DNA of 64,000 nucleotides from CAVXEH01 sp963805645 (lineage in GTDB: Bacteria > Chloroflexota > Limnocylindria > QHBO01). How positions within the stretch are numbered: the stretch's first letter is position 1; every line of letters begins with the position of its first letter. The stretch lies in NCBI GenBank assembly GCA_963805645.1, contig CAWDVA010000010.1, forward strand, positions 169,815 to 233,814, read 5' to 3'. Position numbers and translations under genes: made by a program. The notes beneath the pieces are model-generated. The model ran no database searches. It was not told where the DNA came from and saw nothing but the letters and a program-made list of their open reading frames with translations. Shown piece by piece: positions 43,455-53,090 of the stretch.

Positions 43455-45128
43455 ATGAGCACCACCGCGCCCCGGCGCGCCACCCCGCCAGCGCCGCTCC
43501 CGGAGGACCCCACCTGGTACCAGGACGCGATCATCTACGAGATGCACGTCAAGGCCTTCTCCGACTCGAACGGGGATGGCAACGGCGACTTCGCAGGCCT
43601 CATCGAGAAGCTCGACTACATCGCGGACCTGGGGGTCACCTGCATCTGGCTGCTCCCCTTCTATCCCTCGCCGCTCCGCGACGACGGCTACGACATCAGC
43701 GACTACATGAGCGTGCATCCCGACTACGGCACGCTGCGCCAGTTCCGCACCTTCGTGCGCGAGGCGCACCGTCGCGGACTGCGGGTTGTCACCGAGCTGG
43801 TCGTCAACCACACCAGCGACCAGCACCCTTGGTTCATCGAGTCGCGGTCGAGCCCGACCGGGCCGAAGCGCGACTGGTACGTCTGGTCCGACACCGACGA
43901 GAAGTACACCGATGCCCGCATCATCTTCACCGACACCGAGTCGTCGAACTGGGCCTGGGACAACGAGCGACGCCAGTACTACTGGCACCGGTTCTTCAGC
44001 CACCAGCCGGACCTCAACTGGGACAGCCAGCAGGTCTTCCGCGCCATCCTCCGCGTGATGCGCTTCTGGCTCGACCTGGGCGTTGACGGCCTGCGGCTCG
44101 ACGCGGTGCCCTACCTCATCGAGCGCGACGGTACGACCGGCGAGAACCTGCCCGAGACGCACGAGATCCTGCGCCGGCTGCGCAAGGCGCTCGACGAGCG
44201 CCACCCCGGCCGCATGCTGCTCGCGGAGGCGAACCAGTGGCCGTCCGACGTGCGCCCCTATTTCGGCGACGGGGACGAGTGCCACATGGCGTACCACTTC
44301 CCGGTCATGCCGCGCATCTGGATCGCGCTGCGCAAGGAGGACTCCTGGCCGATCATCGACATCATGGAGCAGACCCCGGCGATCCCGGAGGGTTGCCAGT
44401 GGGCGCTCTTCCTGCGGAACCACGACGAGCTGACCCTCGAGATGGTCACCGACGACGAGCGTGACTTCATGTGGAGCGAGTACGCCATCGATCCGCGGAT
44501 GCGCCTCAACCTGGGCATCCGTCGTCGTCTGGCGCCCCTCGTGGACAATTCGCGACGGCGGATCGAGCTTCTCACCTCGCTCCTGCTCAGCCTGCACGGG
44601 ACGCCGGTCATCTACTACGGCGACGAGATCGGGATGGGGGACAACGTCCATCTTGGCGACCGGAACGGGGTCCGGACCCCCATGCAGTGGAGCGGAGACC
44701 GGAACGCGGGCTTCTCCCGCGCGGACGTCCACGCCCTGTACGCGCCCCTCGTGGCGGACCCGGTCTACGGCTACCAGGCGGTGAACGTCGAGGCACAGCA
44801 GCGCGTGCCGGGATCGCTGCTCAACTGGATGAAGCGGATCATCCGCGTCCGCAAGGCGTATCCCGTCTTCGGGCGCGGGACGCAGGTCTTCCTGCGGCCG
44901 GACAACCACCGGGTCCTCGCGTACCTTCGGGAGCACGAGGGCGTCACCATCCTGTGCGTCGCCAATCTCTCGCGATTCGCGCAGTACGTGGAGCTCGACC
45001 TGCGCCAGTTCAACGGGCGCACGCCGGTCGAGCTCATCGGTCGCGTCCACTTCCCCAAGATCGGCGAGCTGCCCTATCTGCTCACCCTCGGCCCGCATGA
45101 CTTCCTGTGGTTCGAGCTGAGCTCCTGA
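43455..45128 (+). CDS. treS: Trehalose synthase (maltose alpha-D-glucosyltransferase)
   Basis: Interconverts maltose and trehalose. The 557-residue GH13_16 protein has YEMHVKAFSDSNGDGNGDF, nucleophile Asp216 in GLRLDAVPYL followed by the typical ERDGTTGENLPETH, the general acid in LLAEANQWP and FLRNHDELTLEMVTDDERDFM. It lacks the fused maltokinase domain of some relatives; the kinase is the next gene. ATG 43455 has GAGGAGG upstream. Spacing to glgE is 16 bp, and mak overlaps its end by 22 bp. Confidence 0.96.
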   Translation: MSTTAPRRATPPAPLPEDPTWYQDAIIYEMHVKAFSDSNGDGNGDFAGLIEKLDYIADLGVTCIWLLPFYPSPLRDDGYDISDYMSVHPDYGTLRQFRTFVREAHRRGLRVVTELVVNHTSDQHPWFIESRSSPTGPKRDWYVWSDTDEKYTDARIIFTDTESSNWAWDNERRQYYWHRFFSHQPDLNWDSQQVFRAILRVMRFWLDLGVDGLRLDAVPYLIERDGTTGENLPETHEILRRLRKALDERHPGRMLLAEANQWPSDVRPYFGDGDECHMAYHFPVMPRIWIALRKEDSWPIIDIMEQTPAIPEGCQWALFLRNHDELTLEMVTDDERDFMWSEYAIDPRMRLNLGIRRRLAPLVDNSRRRIELLTSLLLSLHGTPVIYYGDEIGMGDNVHLGDRNGVRTPMQWSGDRNAGFSRADVHALYAPLVADPVYGYQAVNVEAQQRVPGSLLNWMKRIIRVRKAYPVFGRGTQVFLRPDNHRVLAYLREHEGVTILCVANLSRFAQYVELDLRQFNGRTPVELIGRVHFPKIGELPYLLTLGPHDFLWFELSS

Positions 45129-46462
45129 CCGATGCCGCGCCGCTGCTGCGGCCGGGGTGGCTGGCCGCGCAGCGCTGGTTCGGCGCGCGCGATCGTGCCA
45201 TCGCCGGGGTCACGCTGGCCGATGCCGCACCGCTGCCGCTCCCCGCGGGCCAGCTCCACGCATGGCTGCTGGTGGTGGAGGTCACCTTCGCCGACGGCCT
45301 CGCCCGGCGGTACCTGGTCCCGGCCCTGGGTCGCGACGGCGGGCCCCTCCGCGAGCCGGCCGACGGTGACGGCGCCTGGCGCGGACTGGTCCAGTCCATC
45401 GCGGCGCGCACCACGCTGCACGGCGGTTCGGGGAGCTTTCGCTGCGAGCCGCTGCCCGCGCTGGAGGCGCTGGCTCCCGACGCTGCCGACGCCCCCGGCG
45501 TCCTCGCGGAGCGTCGACTGGGCGTGGAACAGTCGAACACGTCGGCAACCGTGGGCGACCGGCTCATCCTGAAGGTCTACCGGCGGCTGGAGGCCGGCGT
45601 GAATCCCGAGCTCGAGATGGGGACCTTCCTCGAGTCCGTCGGTTGCCCGGTGACGCCCCGGATGGCCGGCGCGATTCGACACGTCGCCGCGGACGGGACC
45701 ACGGCCGCTGCCGCGATGCTGCAGGAGCGCGTTGCCGCCCGGGGCGACGCGTGGGCCCACATGCTCGCGCAGCTGGGTGGCGCGAACGGCGGCGCCGCGG
45801 CGGCGCTCGAGTCCGCGGCTGCGATCGGCGCGGTGACGGCTCAGCTGCACGCGTCGCTGGCGGCACGGCCCCTCGACGTCGCGTTTCCCGTGCGGGCGGC
45901 ATCAGCCGGCGAGACCCGTGCGCTCCATGACAGCGCGCTCGGTCAGCTGGATGCCGCCCTGGCGGCCACCGCCGGCGAGGATCGGGTGCGGCTCGCAGCC
46001 CTGGCGCCCGCCATCCGCGAACGCCTCGCCGCGGCGCTCGGGGCGGCGAGCATCAGCCGCATGACCCGGATCCACGGCGACTACCACCTCGGTCAGCTGC
46101 TGCGAACGGCGGACGGGTTCGTGGTCATCGACTTCGAGGGTGAGCCGGCGCGACCGCTGGCCGAGCGACGCAGCCCGCAACCGCCGGAGCGCGACGTGGC
46201 CGGGATGCTGCGCTCCTTCGACTACGCGGTGCGGACCGTCGCCCGTGATGCCCGGCCGGGGCAGCTCGACGCGGACGGCTGGCTCGCGCACGCGCGCAGC
46301 GCCTTCCTGGAGCGATACACGGCGGCGGCGCCATCGGTTCCGGACCCGGACCTGCTCACCGCCTTCGAGCTCGACAAGGCGTGCTACGAGGTGCGCTACG
46401 AAGCCGCGAATCGACCGGACTGGAGCTGGCTCCCCCTGGACGCGCTCACCCGCCTCGCCTGA
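45107..46462 (+). CDS. mak: Maltokinase (maltose-1-phosphate forming)
   Basis: Phosphorylates maltose to maltose-1-phosphate for GlgE. The 451-residue protein has an N-terminal cap (GWLAAQRWFGARDR), a lysine in LILKVYRR for nucleotide binding, and the kinase motifs IHGDYHLGQLLR and VIDFEGEPARPLAERR, which are typical of Mak/Pep2. It ends with YEVRYEAANRPDW. GTG 45107 overlaps treS by 22 bp; a CTG at 45125 overlapping the treS stop (CTGA) would give a start that also fits the family. It may be the last gene of the glgE unit. Confidence 0.92.
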   Translation: MVRAELLTDAAPLLRPGWLAAQRWFGARDRAIAGVTLADAAPLPLPAGQLHAWLLVVEVTFADGLARRYLVPALGRDGGPLREPADGDGAWRGLVQSIAARTTLHGGSGSFRCEPLPALEALAPDAADAPGVLAERRLGVEQSNTSATVGDRLILKVYRRLEAGVNPELEMGTFLESVGCPVTPRMAGAIRHVAADGTTAAAAMLQERVAARGDAWAHMLAQLGGANGGAAAALESAAAIGAVTAQLHASLAARPLDVAFPVRAASAGETRALHDSALGQLDAALAATAGEDRVRLAALAPAIRERLAAALGAASISRMTRIHGDYHLGQLLRTADGFVVIDFEGEPARPLAERRSPQPPERDVAGMLRSFDYAVRTVARDARPGQLDADGWLAHARSAFLERYTAAAPSVPDPDLLTAFELDKACYEVRYEAANRPDWSWLPLDALTRLA

Positions 46463-46469
46463 GAACCCC

Positions 46470-46475
46470 TATCCT
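46470..46475 (+). promoter_or_regulatory. -10 element of a probable leaderless glgX transcript
   Basis: TATCCT ends 8 nt before the glgX ATG at 46484, without Shine-Dalgarno. The hexamer and the 8-nt spacing are the same as at purE. Confidence 0.6.
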
Positions 46476-46483
46476 TTGCGCAG

Positions 46484-48655
46484 ATGAGCCCACCCTCGAC
46501 GCCCGCGCGATCCGGTTCCGCCCGGGCGCACAACGCCATGCCCGCGATCTGGCGTGGGGCGCCGCATCCCCTGGGCGTCACCTGGGATGGCGCCGGCATC
46601 AACGTGGCCATCTTCAGCGAGCACGCCACCGGCGTGGAGCTCTGCCTCTTCGATGAGGCGGGGCACGAGGAGCGGATCCGTCTCCGCGAACGGACCGACC
46701 TGGTGTGGCACGGCTACCTGCCGGGCATCGGACCCGGCCAGCGCTACGGGCTCCGCGTCCAGGGGCCGTACGAGCCGGACGCGGGCCACCGGTTCAACCC
46801 GCACAAGCTGCTGATCGACCCGTATGCGCGCTGGATCGACGGCACCATCCATGTCACCGACCGGCTCTTCGGGTACCCCATCGGCGACCCGGCCATGGAC
46901 CTGGCCATGGACGAGCGCGACTCGGCCGACGACATGCCGCGGGGCGTGGTGGTCGACCCGCGCTTCGACTGGGCCGGCGACCGGCCTCCCGACATTCCGT
47001 GGGAGCGCACGCTCATCTACGAGGCCCACGTCAAGGGGTTCACCGCGCTCCACCCCGAGATCGCGCCCGAGCTGCGCGGCACCTACGCGGGGCTTGCCTC
47101 GCCACCGGCCCTGCAGCACCTCTCCCGGTTGGGCGTGACCGCCGTGGAGCTGCTCCCGGTCCACCACCACGTCACCAACCGCTTCCTCGCCGACCAGGGG
47201 CTCGTCAACTACTGGGGCTACAACACGATCGGCTTCTTCGCCCCGGATACCCGCTACGCCGCGACCGGCGACCCGGTGCACGAGTTCCGGCTCATGGTCC
47301 GCGCGCTGCACGACGCCGGGATGGAGGTGATCCTCGACGTCGTCTACAACCACACCGGCGAGGGGAGCCGGCTGGGTCCCACGCTCTCCTTCCGGGGCAT
47401 CGACAACGCCGCCTACTACCGGCTCATGGCCAACGACCGGCGAGAGTACATGGACTACACGGGCACCGGGAACACGCTTGACGCGACGCATCCACGGGTC
47501 CTGCAGCTGATCATGGACAGCCTGCGCTACTGGATCACCGAGATGCACATCGACGGCTTCCGCTTCGACCTCGCTTCGACACTGGCCCGCGAGCTGCACG
47601 ACGTGGACCGCCTGGGGAGCTTCTTCGACATCATCGGCCAGGACCCGGTCATCAGCCGCGTCAAGCTCATCGCCGAGCCATGGGACCTTGGCGAGGGCGG
47701 CTACCAGGTCGGCAACTTCCCGGCCGGCTGGAGCGAGTGGAACGGGCGCTACCGCGACACCATGCGCCGGTTCTGGCGCGGCGTCGGCGGCCAGACCGCC
47801 GAGGTTGCGTTCCGCATCTCGGGCTCGTCGGACCTGTACGCCGACGACGGGCGCCTGCCCCACGCCAGCATCAACTTCATCACCGCGCACGACGGATTCA
47901 CGCTGCGGGACCTGGTCAGCTACGAGCACAAGCACAACGAGGCGAACCGCGAGGAGAACCGGGACGGCACCGACGACAACGTGAGCGAGAACTTCGGTGT
48001 CGAGGGGGACACCGACGACCCCGAGGTTCTCGCCGTCCGCGTGCGGCAGGTCCGGAACTTCCTGGTGACGCTCCTCTTCAGCCAGGGCGTGCCGATGCTC
48101 GTCGGCGGCGACGAGATGGGACGCACCCAGCGCGGGAACAACAACGCCTACTGCCAGGACAACGCCATCAGCTGGTTCGACTGGGACCTCGACGCTCCCG
48201 CGCGCGAGCTGATCGACTTCACCACCGCCATCGTCCGTCTGGTGGGCGAGCATCCCGTCCTGCGCCGCCGCCGCTTCTTCCAGGGGCGAAGGATTCGTGG
48301 ATCCAGCGTGAAGGACCTGACCTGGTACGGGCCCGAGGGCCGCGAGATGACCGACGAGCAGTGGGGCGCATCGGGAATCCACACCATTGGTCTGCGCCTC
48401 GCCGGGGACGCCATCGACGAGGTGGACGAGCGGGGCCGCAGGATCGTGGACGACACGATCCTGGTGATCCTCAACGCCGACGAACGGGCCGCGGAGTTTC
48501 GCCTTCCGAACCACGACGGACACCCGTGGCAGCTGGTGGTGGACACCGCAACCGCGCAGGTGCCTCCCCGGGATCCTCCCGCCGCCCACGGCGGCGGCAC
48601 CATGCTCGAGGTGAGTGGCCGGTCCGCCGTCGTGCTCCTCCAGCCCCGGGTGTAG
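46484..48655 (+). CDS. glgX: Glycogen debranching enzyme GlgX
   Basis: Hydrolyses alpha-1,6 branches of glycogen or limit dextrin. The 723-residue protein has the isoamylase N-terminal domain (HPLGVTWDGAGINVAIFS), YEAHVKGFT, nucleophile Asp362 in GFRFDLAST, general acid in LIAEPWDLGEGGYQVG, and FITAHDGFTLRDLVSY. The GNNNAYCQDN and ISWFDWD strings are typical for GlgX/TreX. A leaderless promoter precedes it, so it seems to start a second transcript with treY, treZ and malQ. treY follows after 5 bp. Confidence 0.95.
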   Translation: MSPPSTPARSGSARAHNAMPAIWRGAPHPLGVTWDGAGINVAIFSEHATGVELCLFDEAGHEERIRLRERTDLVWHGYLPGIGPGQRYGLRVQGPYEPDAGHRFNPHKLLIDPYARWIDGTIHVTDRLFGYPIGDPAMDLAMDERDSADDMPRGVVVDPRFDWAGDRPPDIPWERTLIYEAHVKGFTALHPEIAPELRGTYAGLASPPALQHLSRLGVTAVELLPVHHHVTNRFLADQGLVNYWGYNTIGFFAPDTRYAATGDPVHEFRLMVRALHDAGMEVILDVVYNHTGEGSRLGPTLSFRGIDNAAYYRLMANDRREYMDYTGTGNTLDATHPRVLQLIMDSLRYWITEMHIDGFRFDLASTLARELHDVDRLGSFFDIIGQDPVISRVKLIAEPWDLGEGGYQVGNFPAGWSEWNGRYRDTMRRFWRGVGGQTAEVAFRISGSSDLYADDGRLPHASINFITAHDGFTLRDLVSYEHKHNEANREENRDGTDDNVSENFGVEGDTDDPEVLAVRVRQVRNFLVTLLFSQGVPMLVGGDEMGRTQRGNNNAYCQDNAISWFDWDLDAPARELIDFTTAIVRLVGEHPVLRRRRFFQGRRIRGSSVKDLTWYGPEGREMTDEQWGASGIHTIGLRLAGDAIDEVDERGRRIVDDTILVILNADERAAEFRLPNHDGHPWQLVVDTATAQVPPRDPPAAHGGGTMLEVSGRSAVVLLQPRV

Positions 48656-48660
48656 CCGGC

Positions 48661-51372
48661 ATGGCCCGCACCGCGACGAAGGCGCCGCCGGCCCCGGTTC
48701 CGCGTGCCACGTACCGCGTCCAGCTCCACGCCGGGTTCACCTTCGCCGATGCCGCCGCCCTGGTCGACTACCTCGACGCCCTCGGGGTGAGCCACGTCTA
48801 CTGCTCACCCATCCTCCAGGCGGTGCCGGACAGCCACCACGGCTACGACGTGGTGGACCACACCCGGATCAGCGAGGAGCTGGGCGGGGCCGATGGCCTC
48901 GAGTCGCTGGTCGCGGCGCTCCGGGAGCGGGGGATGGGCCTGGTCGTGGACGTGGTCCCCAACCACATGGCCATCGCGGATGCGGGCAATGCGTGGTGGT
49001 GGGACGTCCTGGAGCACGGGCACGCGAGCCGCTACGCGGCCTTCTTCGACGTCGACTGGGATCCGCCGGAGAGCCGGTTGCGGAACGTGATCCTGCTCCC
49101 GGTGCTGCCCGACCACTACGGTCGCGTCCTCGAGAACGGCGGCATCCGGGTCGTGCGCGACGGAACGTATCTGGCCGCCGCGGTGGGCGAGCGTCGATTC
49201 CCGCTCGATCCGCGTTCGCTCGGGCCGTTGCTTGCCGAGGCCGGCGCCGCTGCGGGGTCGGACGAGCTGGCCTACATCGGCCGGGCCCTGGCCGAGCTGC
49301 CGGAATCGTCCGTCTCCGATCCCGACGAGATCGCCCGCCGCCAGGCCGATGCGGCGGTGCTCGGCGCGCGTCTCCTCGTGGTGGCCGACACGCCCCGGGT
49401 GGCGCGCGCCCTGGACCGGACGATCAAGCGGCTCAACGCGGATGCCGATGCCCTCGACCGCCTCCTCGACGAGCAGAACTACCGGCTGGCATTCTGGCGT
49501 ACCGCCTCGCGGGATCTCGGGTACCGGCGCTTCTTCGACATCGACTCGCTCATCGGCCTCCGGGTGGAGCGCCCGGAGGTGTTCGAGGCGACCCATGCCC
49601 TCATCTGCTCGCTGGTCGACGCCGGGTGGATCGACGGCCTGCGCGTCGATCACCCCGACGGGCTGCGCGATCCCACCGCCTATTTCGAGCGGCTGCGGGA
49701 GCGCGCTCCCGACGCCTGGATCGTGGCCGAGAAGATCCTCGCCGGCGATGAGCGCCTGAGGAGCGACTGGCCGATCGACGGGTCCACGGGCTACCGGTTC
49801 GCCGACCAGGCGACGGGCCTGCTGGTGGACCCCGCCGGGGAGGAGCCGCTCACCCGCCGCTACCACCGCTTCGTTCGCGACCACCGCCCGTGGGCCGAGG
49901 TCGCCGGGGAGGCGCGGCGCGAGGCCCTCTCGGAGGGCCTGGGCAGCGACCTGAACCGGCTGGCCCACCTGTTCGTCGAGGTCTGCGAGACGAACCGTCG
50001 GTATCGCGACTTCACCCGGCACGAGCTGCACGATGCCCTGCGCGAGGTGGCGGCCAGCCTGGGTGTCTACCGGACCTACCTCCGGGCATCGGGCGAGCGC
50101 GAGGCCGGAGACGCCGATGGCGGCGCCACCCCGGCCGATCGCGCGGTGCTCGCCGCGGCGCTGGAGGCAGCCCGCGCGGCGCGTCCCGATCTCGATCCCG
50201 ACCTGTTTGCCTTCCTGGCTGCCATCCTCCTGCTCGAGGTGCCCGGGGAGCGCGAGACGGAGCTCGCCCTGCGGTTCCAGCAGCTCACCCCGGCCGCCAT
50301 GGCCAAGGGGGTCGAGGACACCGCCTTCTATCGGTACGTCCGCTTCGTCGCGCGCAACGAGGTCGGGTCTGACCCGGACCGCCTGGCGGTCGCGCCCGCA
50401 CGGGTCCACGCCGCGTTCGCCGCCGATGCCGAACGCTGGCCGCGGACGCAGCGCACCACCTCGACCCACGACACGAAGCGGAGTGGCGACGTGCGCGCCC
50501 GCCTGGCACTGCTCTCCGAGATCCCCACCGCCTGGGGGCGTGCGGTGAGCCGGCTGGCGGCGGCGGGCGCACCGCACCGCGCCGGGAATGCCCTTCCCGA
50601 CCGCCGTGACGAGTACCTCTTCTTCCAGACGGTGGTCGGGGCCTGGCCCCTCGGGGCGGATCGGGCCGCGGCCTATGCGACCAAGGCCGCCCGCGAGGCG
50701 AAGCTGCGCACGTCGTGGACCGCGCCGGACGCAGGCTACGAGGCCGCCCTCGAGCGGTTCGTGCGAGGCTGCCTGGATGATCCGGCGTTCGTCGAGGAGG
50801 TGGAGCGGTTCACGGCTCCGCTCGTGGAGGCGGGCCGCACGAATGCCCTGGCCCAGACCCTCCTCAAGCTCGCGGCACCCGGCATCCCGGACCTGTACCA
50901 GGGCACGGAGCTCTGGGACCTCAGCCTGGTTGATCCGGACAACCGCCGCCCCGTCGACTATGCGCGCCGCCGGCGCCTGCTGGCCGCCCTCGACGGTGCG
51001 GACCCCGGGCCCGCGCTCGCCGGCGCCGACGACGGGCTCCCCAAGCTCTGGCTCATCGCGCGCGCGCTCGACCTGCGCCGGAGGCGGCCCGAGGCGCTGG
51101 GTGCGGGCGGATCGTACGCGGCGGTGCCGGCTGCCGGTGCCCGGGCCGACCACGTCTTTGCCTTCCTGCGCGGCGACGCCGTCCTCGCCGTCCTGCCGCG
51201 CCTCGTCCTGCGCCTGGCCCGGACCGGCGGATGGTCGGCGACCGCTCTCCAGGTGCCGGCGGGTCGTTGGCGCAACGTCCTTGATGGTCGCGAGCATGAC
51301 GGTGCGACCCTGGTTCGGGTGGCCAGCCTCCTGGAGCGATTCCCGGTCGCCCTGCTGGAGCGCCTGGCGTGA
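48661..51372 (+). CDS. treY: Malto-oligosyltrehalose synthase
   Basis: Converts the reducing-end linkage of alpha-glucans to alpha,alpha-1,1 (maltooligosyl trehalose). The 903-residue length is on the long side. It starts near ATYRVQLHAGFTFADA, then has YLDALGVSHVYCSPI, HGYDVVDHTRISEELGG, VVDVVPNHMA, nucleophile Asp330 in GLRVDHPDGL, the acid in IVAEKILAGDE, and TSTHDTKRSGDVRARL. The end of the barrel has GIPDLYQGTELWDLSLVDPDNRRPVD. The ATG is 5 bp after the glgX stop, and the treZ GTG overlaps its stop (GTGA). Confidence 0.96.
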   Translation: MARTATKAPPAPVPRATYRVQLHAGFTFADAAALVDYLDALGVSHVYCSPILQAVPDSHHGYDVVDHTRISEELGGADGLESLVAALRERGMGLVVDVVPNHMAIADAGNAWWWDVLEHGHASRYAAFFDVDWDPPESRLRNVILLPVLPDHYGRVLENGGIRVVRDGTYLAAAVGERRFPLDPRSLGPLLAEAGAAAGSDELAYIGRALAELPESSVSDPDEIARRQADAAVLGARLLVVADTPRVARALDRTIKRLNADADALDRLLDEQNYRLAFWRTASRDLGYRRFFDIDSLIGLRVERPEVFEATHALICSLVDAGWIDGLRVDHPDGLRDPTAYFERLRERAPDAWIVAEKILAGDERLRSDWPIDGSTGYRFADQATGLLVDPAGEEPLTRRYHRFVRDHRPWAEVAGEARREALSEGLGSDLNRLAHLFVEVCETNRRYRDFTRHELHDALREVAASLGVYRTYLRASGEREAGDADGGATPADRAVLAAALEAARAARPDLDPDLFAFLAAILLLEVPGERETELALRFQQLTPAAMAKGVEDTAFYRYVRFVARNEVGSDPDRLAVAPARVHAAFAADAERWPRTQRTTSTHDTKRSGDVRARLALLSEIPTAWGRAVSRLAAAGAPHRAGNALPDRRDEYLFFQTVVGAWPLGADRAAAYATKAAREAKLRTSWTAPDAGYEAALERFVRGCLDDPAFVEEVERFTAPLVEAGRTNALAQTLLKLAAPGIPDLYQGTELWDLSLVDPDNRRPVDYARRRRLLAALDGADPGPALAGADDGLPKLWLIARALDLRRRRPEALGAGGSYAAVPAAGARADHVFAFLRGDAVLAVLPRLVLRLARTGGWSATALQVPAGRWRNVLDGREHDGATLVRVASLLERFPVALLERLA

Positions 51373-53090
51373 ACGGCGCCGGGGTGTGGGCGCCGCACGC
51401 GGACCGGGTCGAGCTGGCGGTCGCGGGCGTGCGGGAGCGACTGCTCGCCGACCGCGGCGGATGGTGGCGCCGGGCCGAGCCGCTCCCCGCCGGGACGGAC
51501 TATCGCTTCATCCTCGACGGCGGCGAGCCGTTGCCCGATCCGCGCTCCCCGTGGCAGCCGGCCGGGGTTCACGGCCCGTCGCGCGCGGTCGACCATGCGG
51601 CGTTCGGGTGGACCGATGCCGCCTTCCGCCCGCCTGATCTGGACACGGGCGTGATCTACGAAATGCACGTGGGCACGTTCACGCCGGGCGGCACGTTCGA
51701 GGCCGCCGTGGAGCGCCTCCCCGACCTCGTGGCGCTGGGGGTGACCCACCTGGAGCTCATGCCCGTCGCCGAGTTCAGCGGGACGCGAGGCTGGGGCTAC
51801 GACGGCGTGGACCTCTTCGCGCCGCACCACGCCTACGGTGGCCCCATCGGCCTCAAGCGGCTGGTGGACGCGGCGCACCGCCACGGACTGGCGGTGCTCC
51901 TGGACGTCGTCTACAACCACCTCGGCCCGGAGGGCAACGCTCTCGGACACTTCGGCCCGTACTTCACGGATCGCTACCGGACGCCCTGGGGCGCGGCCGT
52001 GAACTTCGACGACCGAGGCTCGCCGGAGGTGCGTCGCTTCGTGGTCGACAACGCGTGCATGTGGCTTCGCGACTATCACCTGGACGGCCTGCGGCTGGAT
52101 GCGACCCACGCGATCATGGACCGGTCTGCGATCCACATCCTCGAGCAGCTGCGCCGCGCCGTTCATCGCCTGGAGCGCACGCTGGGGCGTCGGCTGCTGC
52201 TGATCGCCGAAAGCGAGCTCGACGACCCGCGCCTGGTGCGGTCGCCTGCCTTGGGTGGCTATGGCCTCGACGCCGCCTGGGCCGATGACGTCCATCATGC
52301 GCTGCACAGCAGCCTGACCGGGGAGCGCAGCGGCTACTACGCGGACTTCGAGCCGATGCGGTCGCTGGCGACCGTACTGCGCTCGCCGTACCTGTTCACC
52401 GGCGGCCTGTCGTCGTATCGCGACCGGCTCCACGGTCGCTCGCCCGGCCGCCTGCCGGGCTCACGCTTCGTCGCCGCCCTGCAGAACCACGACCAGGTCG
52501 GCAACCGCGCCCGCGGGGAACGCCTCTCGACGCTGGTCGGCGTCGACCGGCTGATGGTCGGCGCGGCGCTTCTCGTCGCGGCGCCCTACGTCCCCCTCGT
52601 CTTCGCGGGCGAGGAATGGGGGGCGAGCACCCCGTTCCTGTACTTCACCGATCATGCGGATCCCGCCCTGGCCGAGGCGGTCCGTCGTGGACGTCGCGCC
52701 GAGTTCGCCGCCTTCGGCTGGAGGGCCGACGAGATTCCCGATCCACAGGACGAGCAGACGTTCCTGGCGAGCCGCCTGCGCTGGGACGAGCGCGCGGTCG
52801 GAGCGCACCGGCGCATCCTGGCCTGGTGGCGCGACCTGCTCGCCCTGCGGCGCGCGATGCCCTGCCTGACCGATGGCCGGCGGGACCGCGCGCGGGTTCA
52901 CGTCGGCGATGACGGGACCGTGGTGCTGCGCCGCCCACCGCTCACCGTGGCGGCCAACCTCGGCGACCGCGAGGTTCTGCTGGCAGAGCCAGGTCGCCTA
53001 CGGTTGGCGTCGTCGCCGTCGGCTCGCCTCCGCGGTTCGCGCCTGGTGCTGCCGCCCGACTCGGTCGCGATCCTGGAGCAGGGCCAATGA
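51369..53090 (+). CDS. treZ: Malto-oligosyltrehalose trehalohydrolase
   Basis: Releases trehalose from the TreY product. The 573-residue GH13_10 protein begins directly with the N-terminal sandwich GVWAPHADRVELAV. It has YEMHVGTFTPGGTF, GTRGWGYDGVDLFAP, nucleophile Asp244 in GLRLDATHAI, the acid in LIAESELDDPRLV, and ALQNHDQVGNRARGERLS. GTG 51369 overlaps the treY stop, and its own stop overlaps the malQ ATG, so translation is coupled throughout. Confidence 0.95.
   Translation: MNGAGVWAPHADRVELAVAGVRERLLADRGGWWRRAEPLPAGTDYRFILDGGEPLPDPRSPWQPAGVHGPSRAVDHAAFGWTDAAFRPPDLDTGVIYEMHVGTFTPGGTFEAAVERLPDLVALGVTHLELMPVAEFSGTRGWGYDGVDLFAPHHAYGGPIGLKRLVDAAHRHGLAVLLDVVYNHLGPEGNALGHFGPYFTDRYRTPWGAAVNFDDRGSPEVRRFVVDNACMWLRDYHLDGLRLDATHAIMDRSAIHILEQLRRAVHRLERTLGRRLLLIAESELDDPRLVRSPALGGYGLDAAWADDVHHALHSSLTGERSGYYADFEPMRSLATVLRSPYLFTGGLSSYRDRLHGRSPGRLPGSRFVAALQNHDQVGNRARGERLSTLVGVDRLMVGAALLVAAPYVPLVFAGEEWGASTPFLYFTDHADPALAEAVRRGRRAEFAAFGWRADEIPDPQDEQTFLASRLRWDERAVGAHRRILAWWRDLLALRRAMPCLTDGRRDRARVHVGDDGTVVLRRPPLTVAANLGDREVLLAEPGRLRLASSPSARLRGSRLVLPPDSVAILEQGQ

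Noticed and set aside
48805..51297. 830-codon minus-strand frame opposite treY
   Set aside because: Antisense shadow of an unmistakable TreY.
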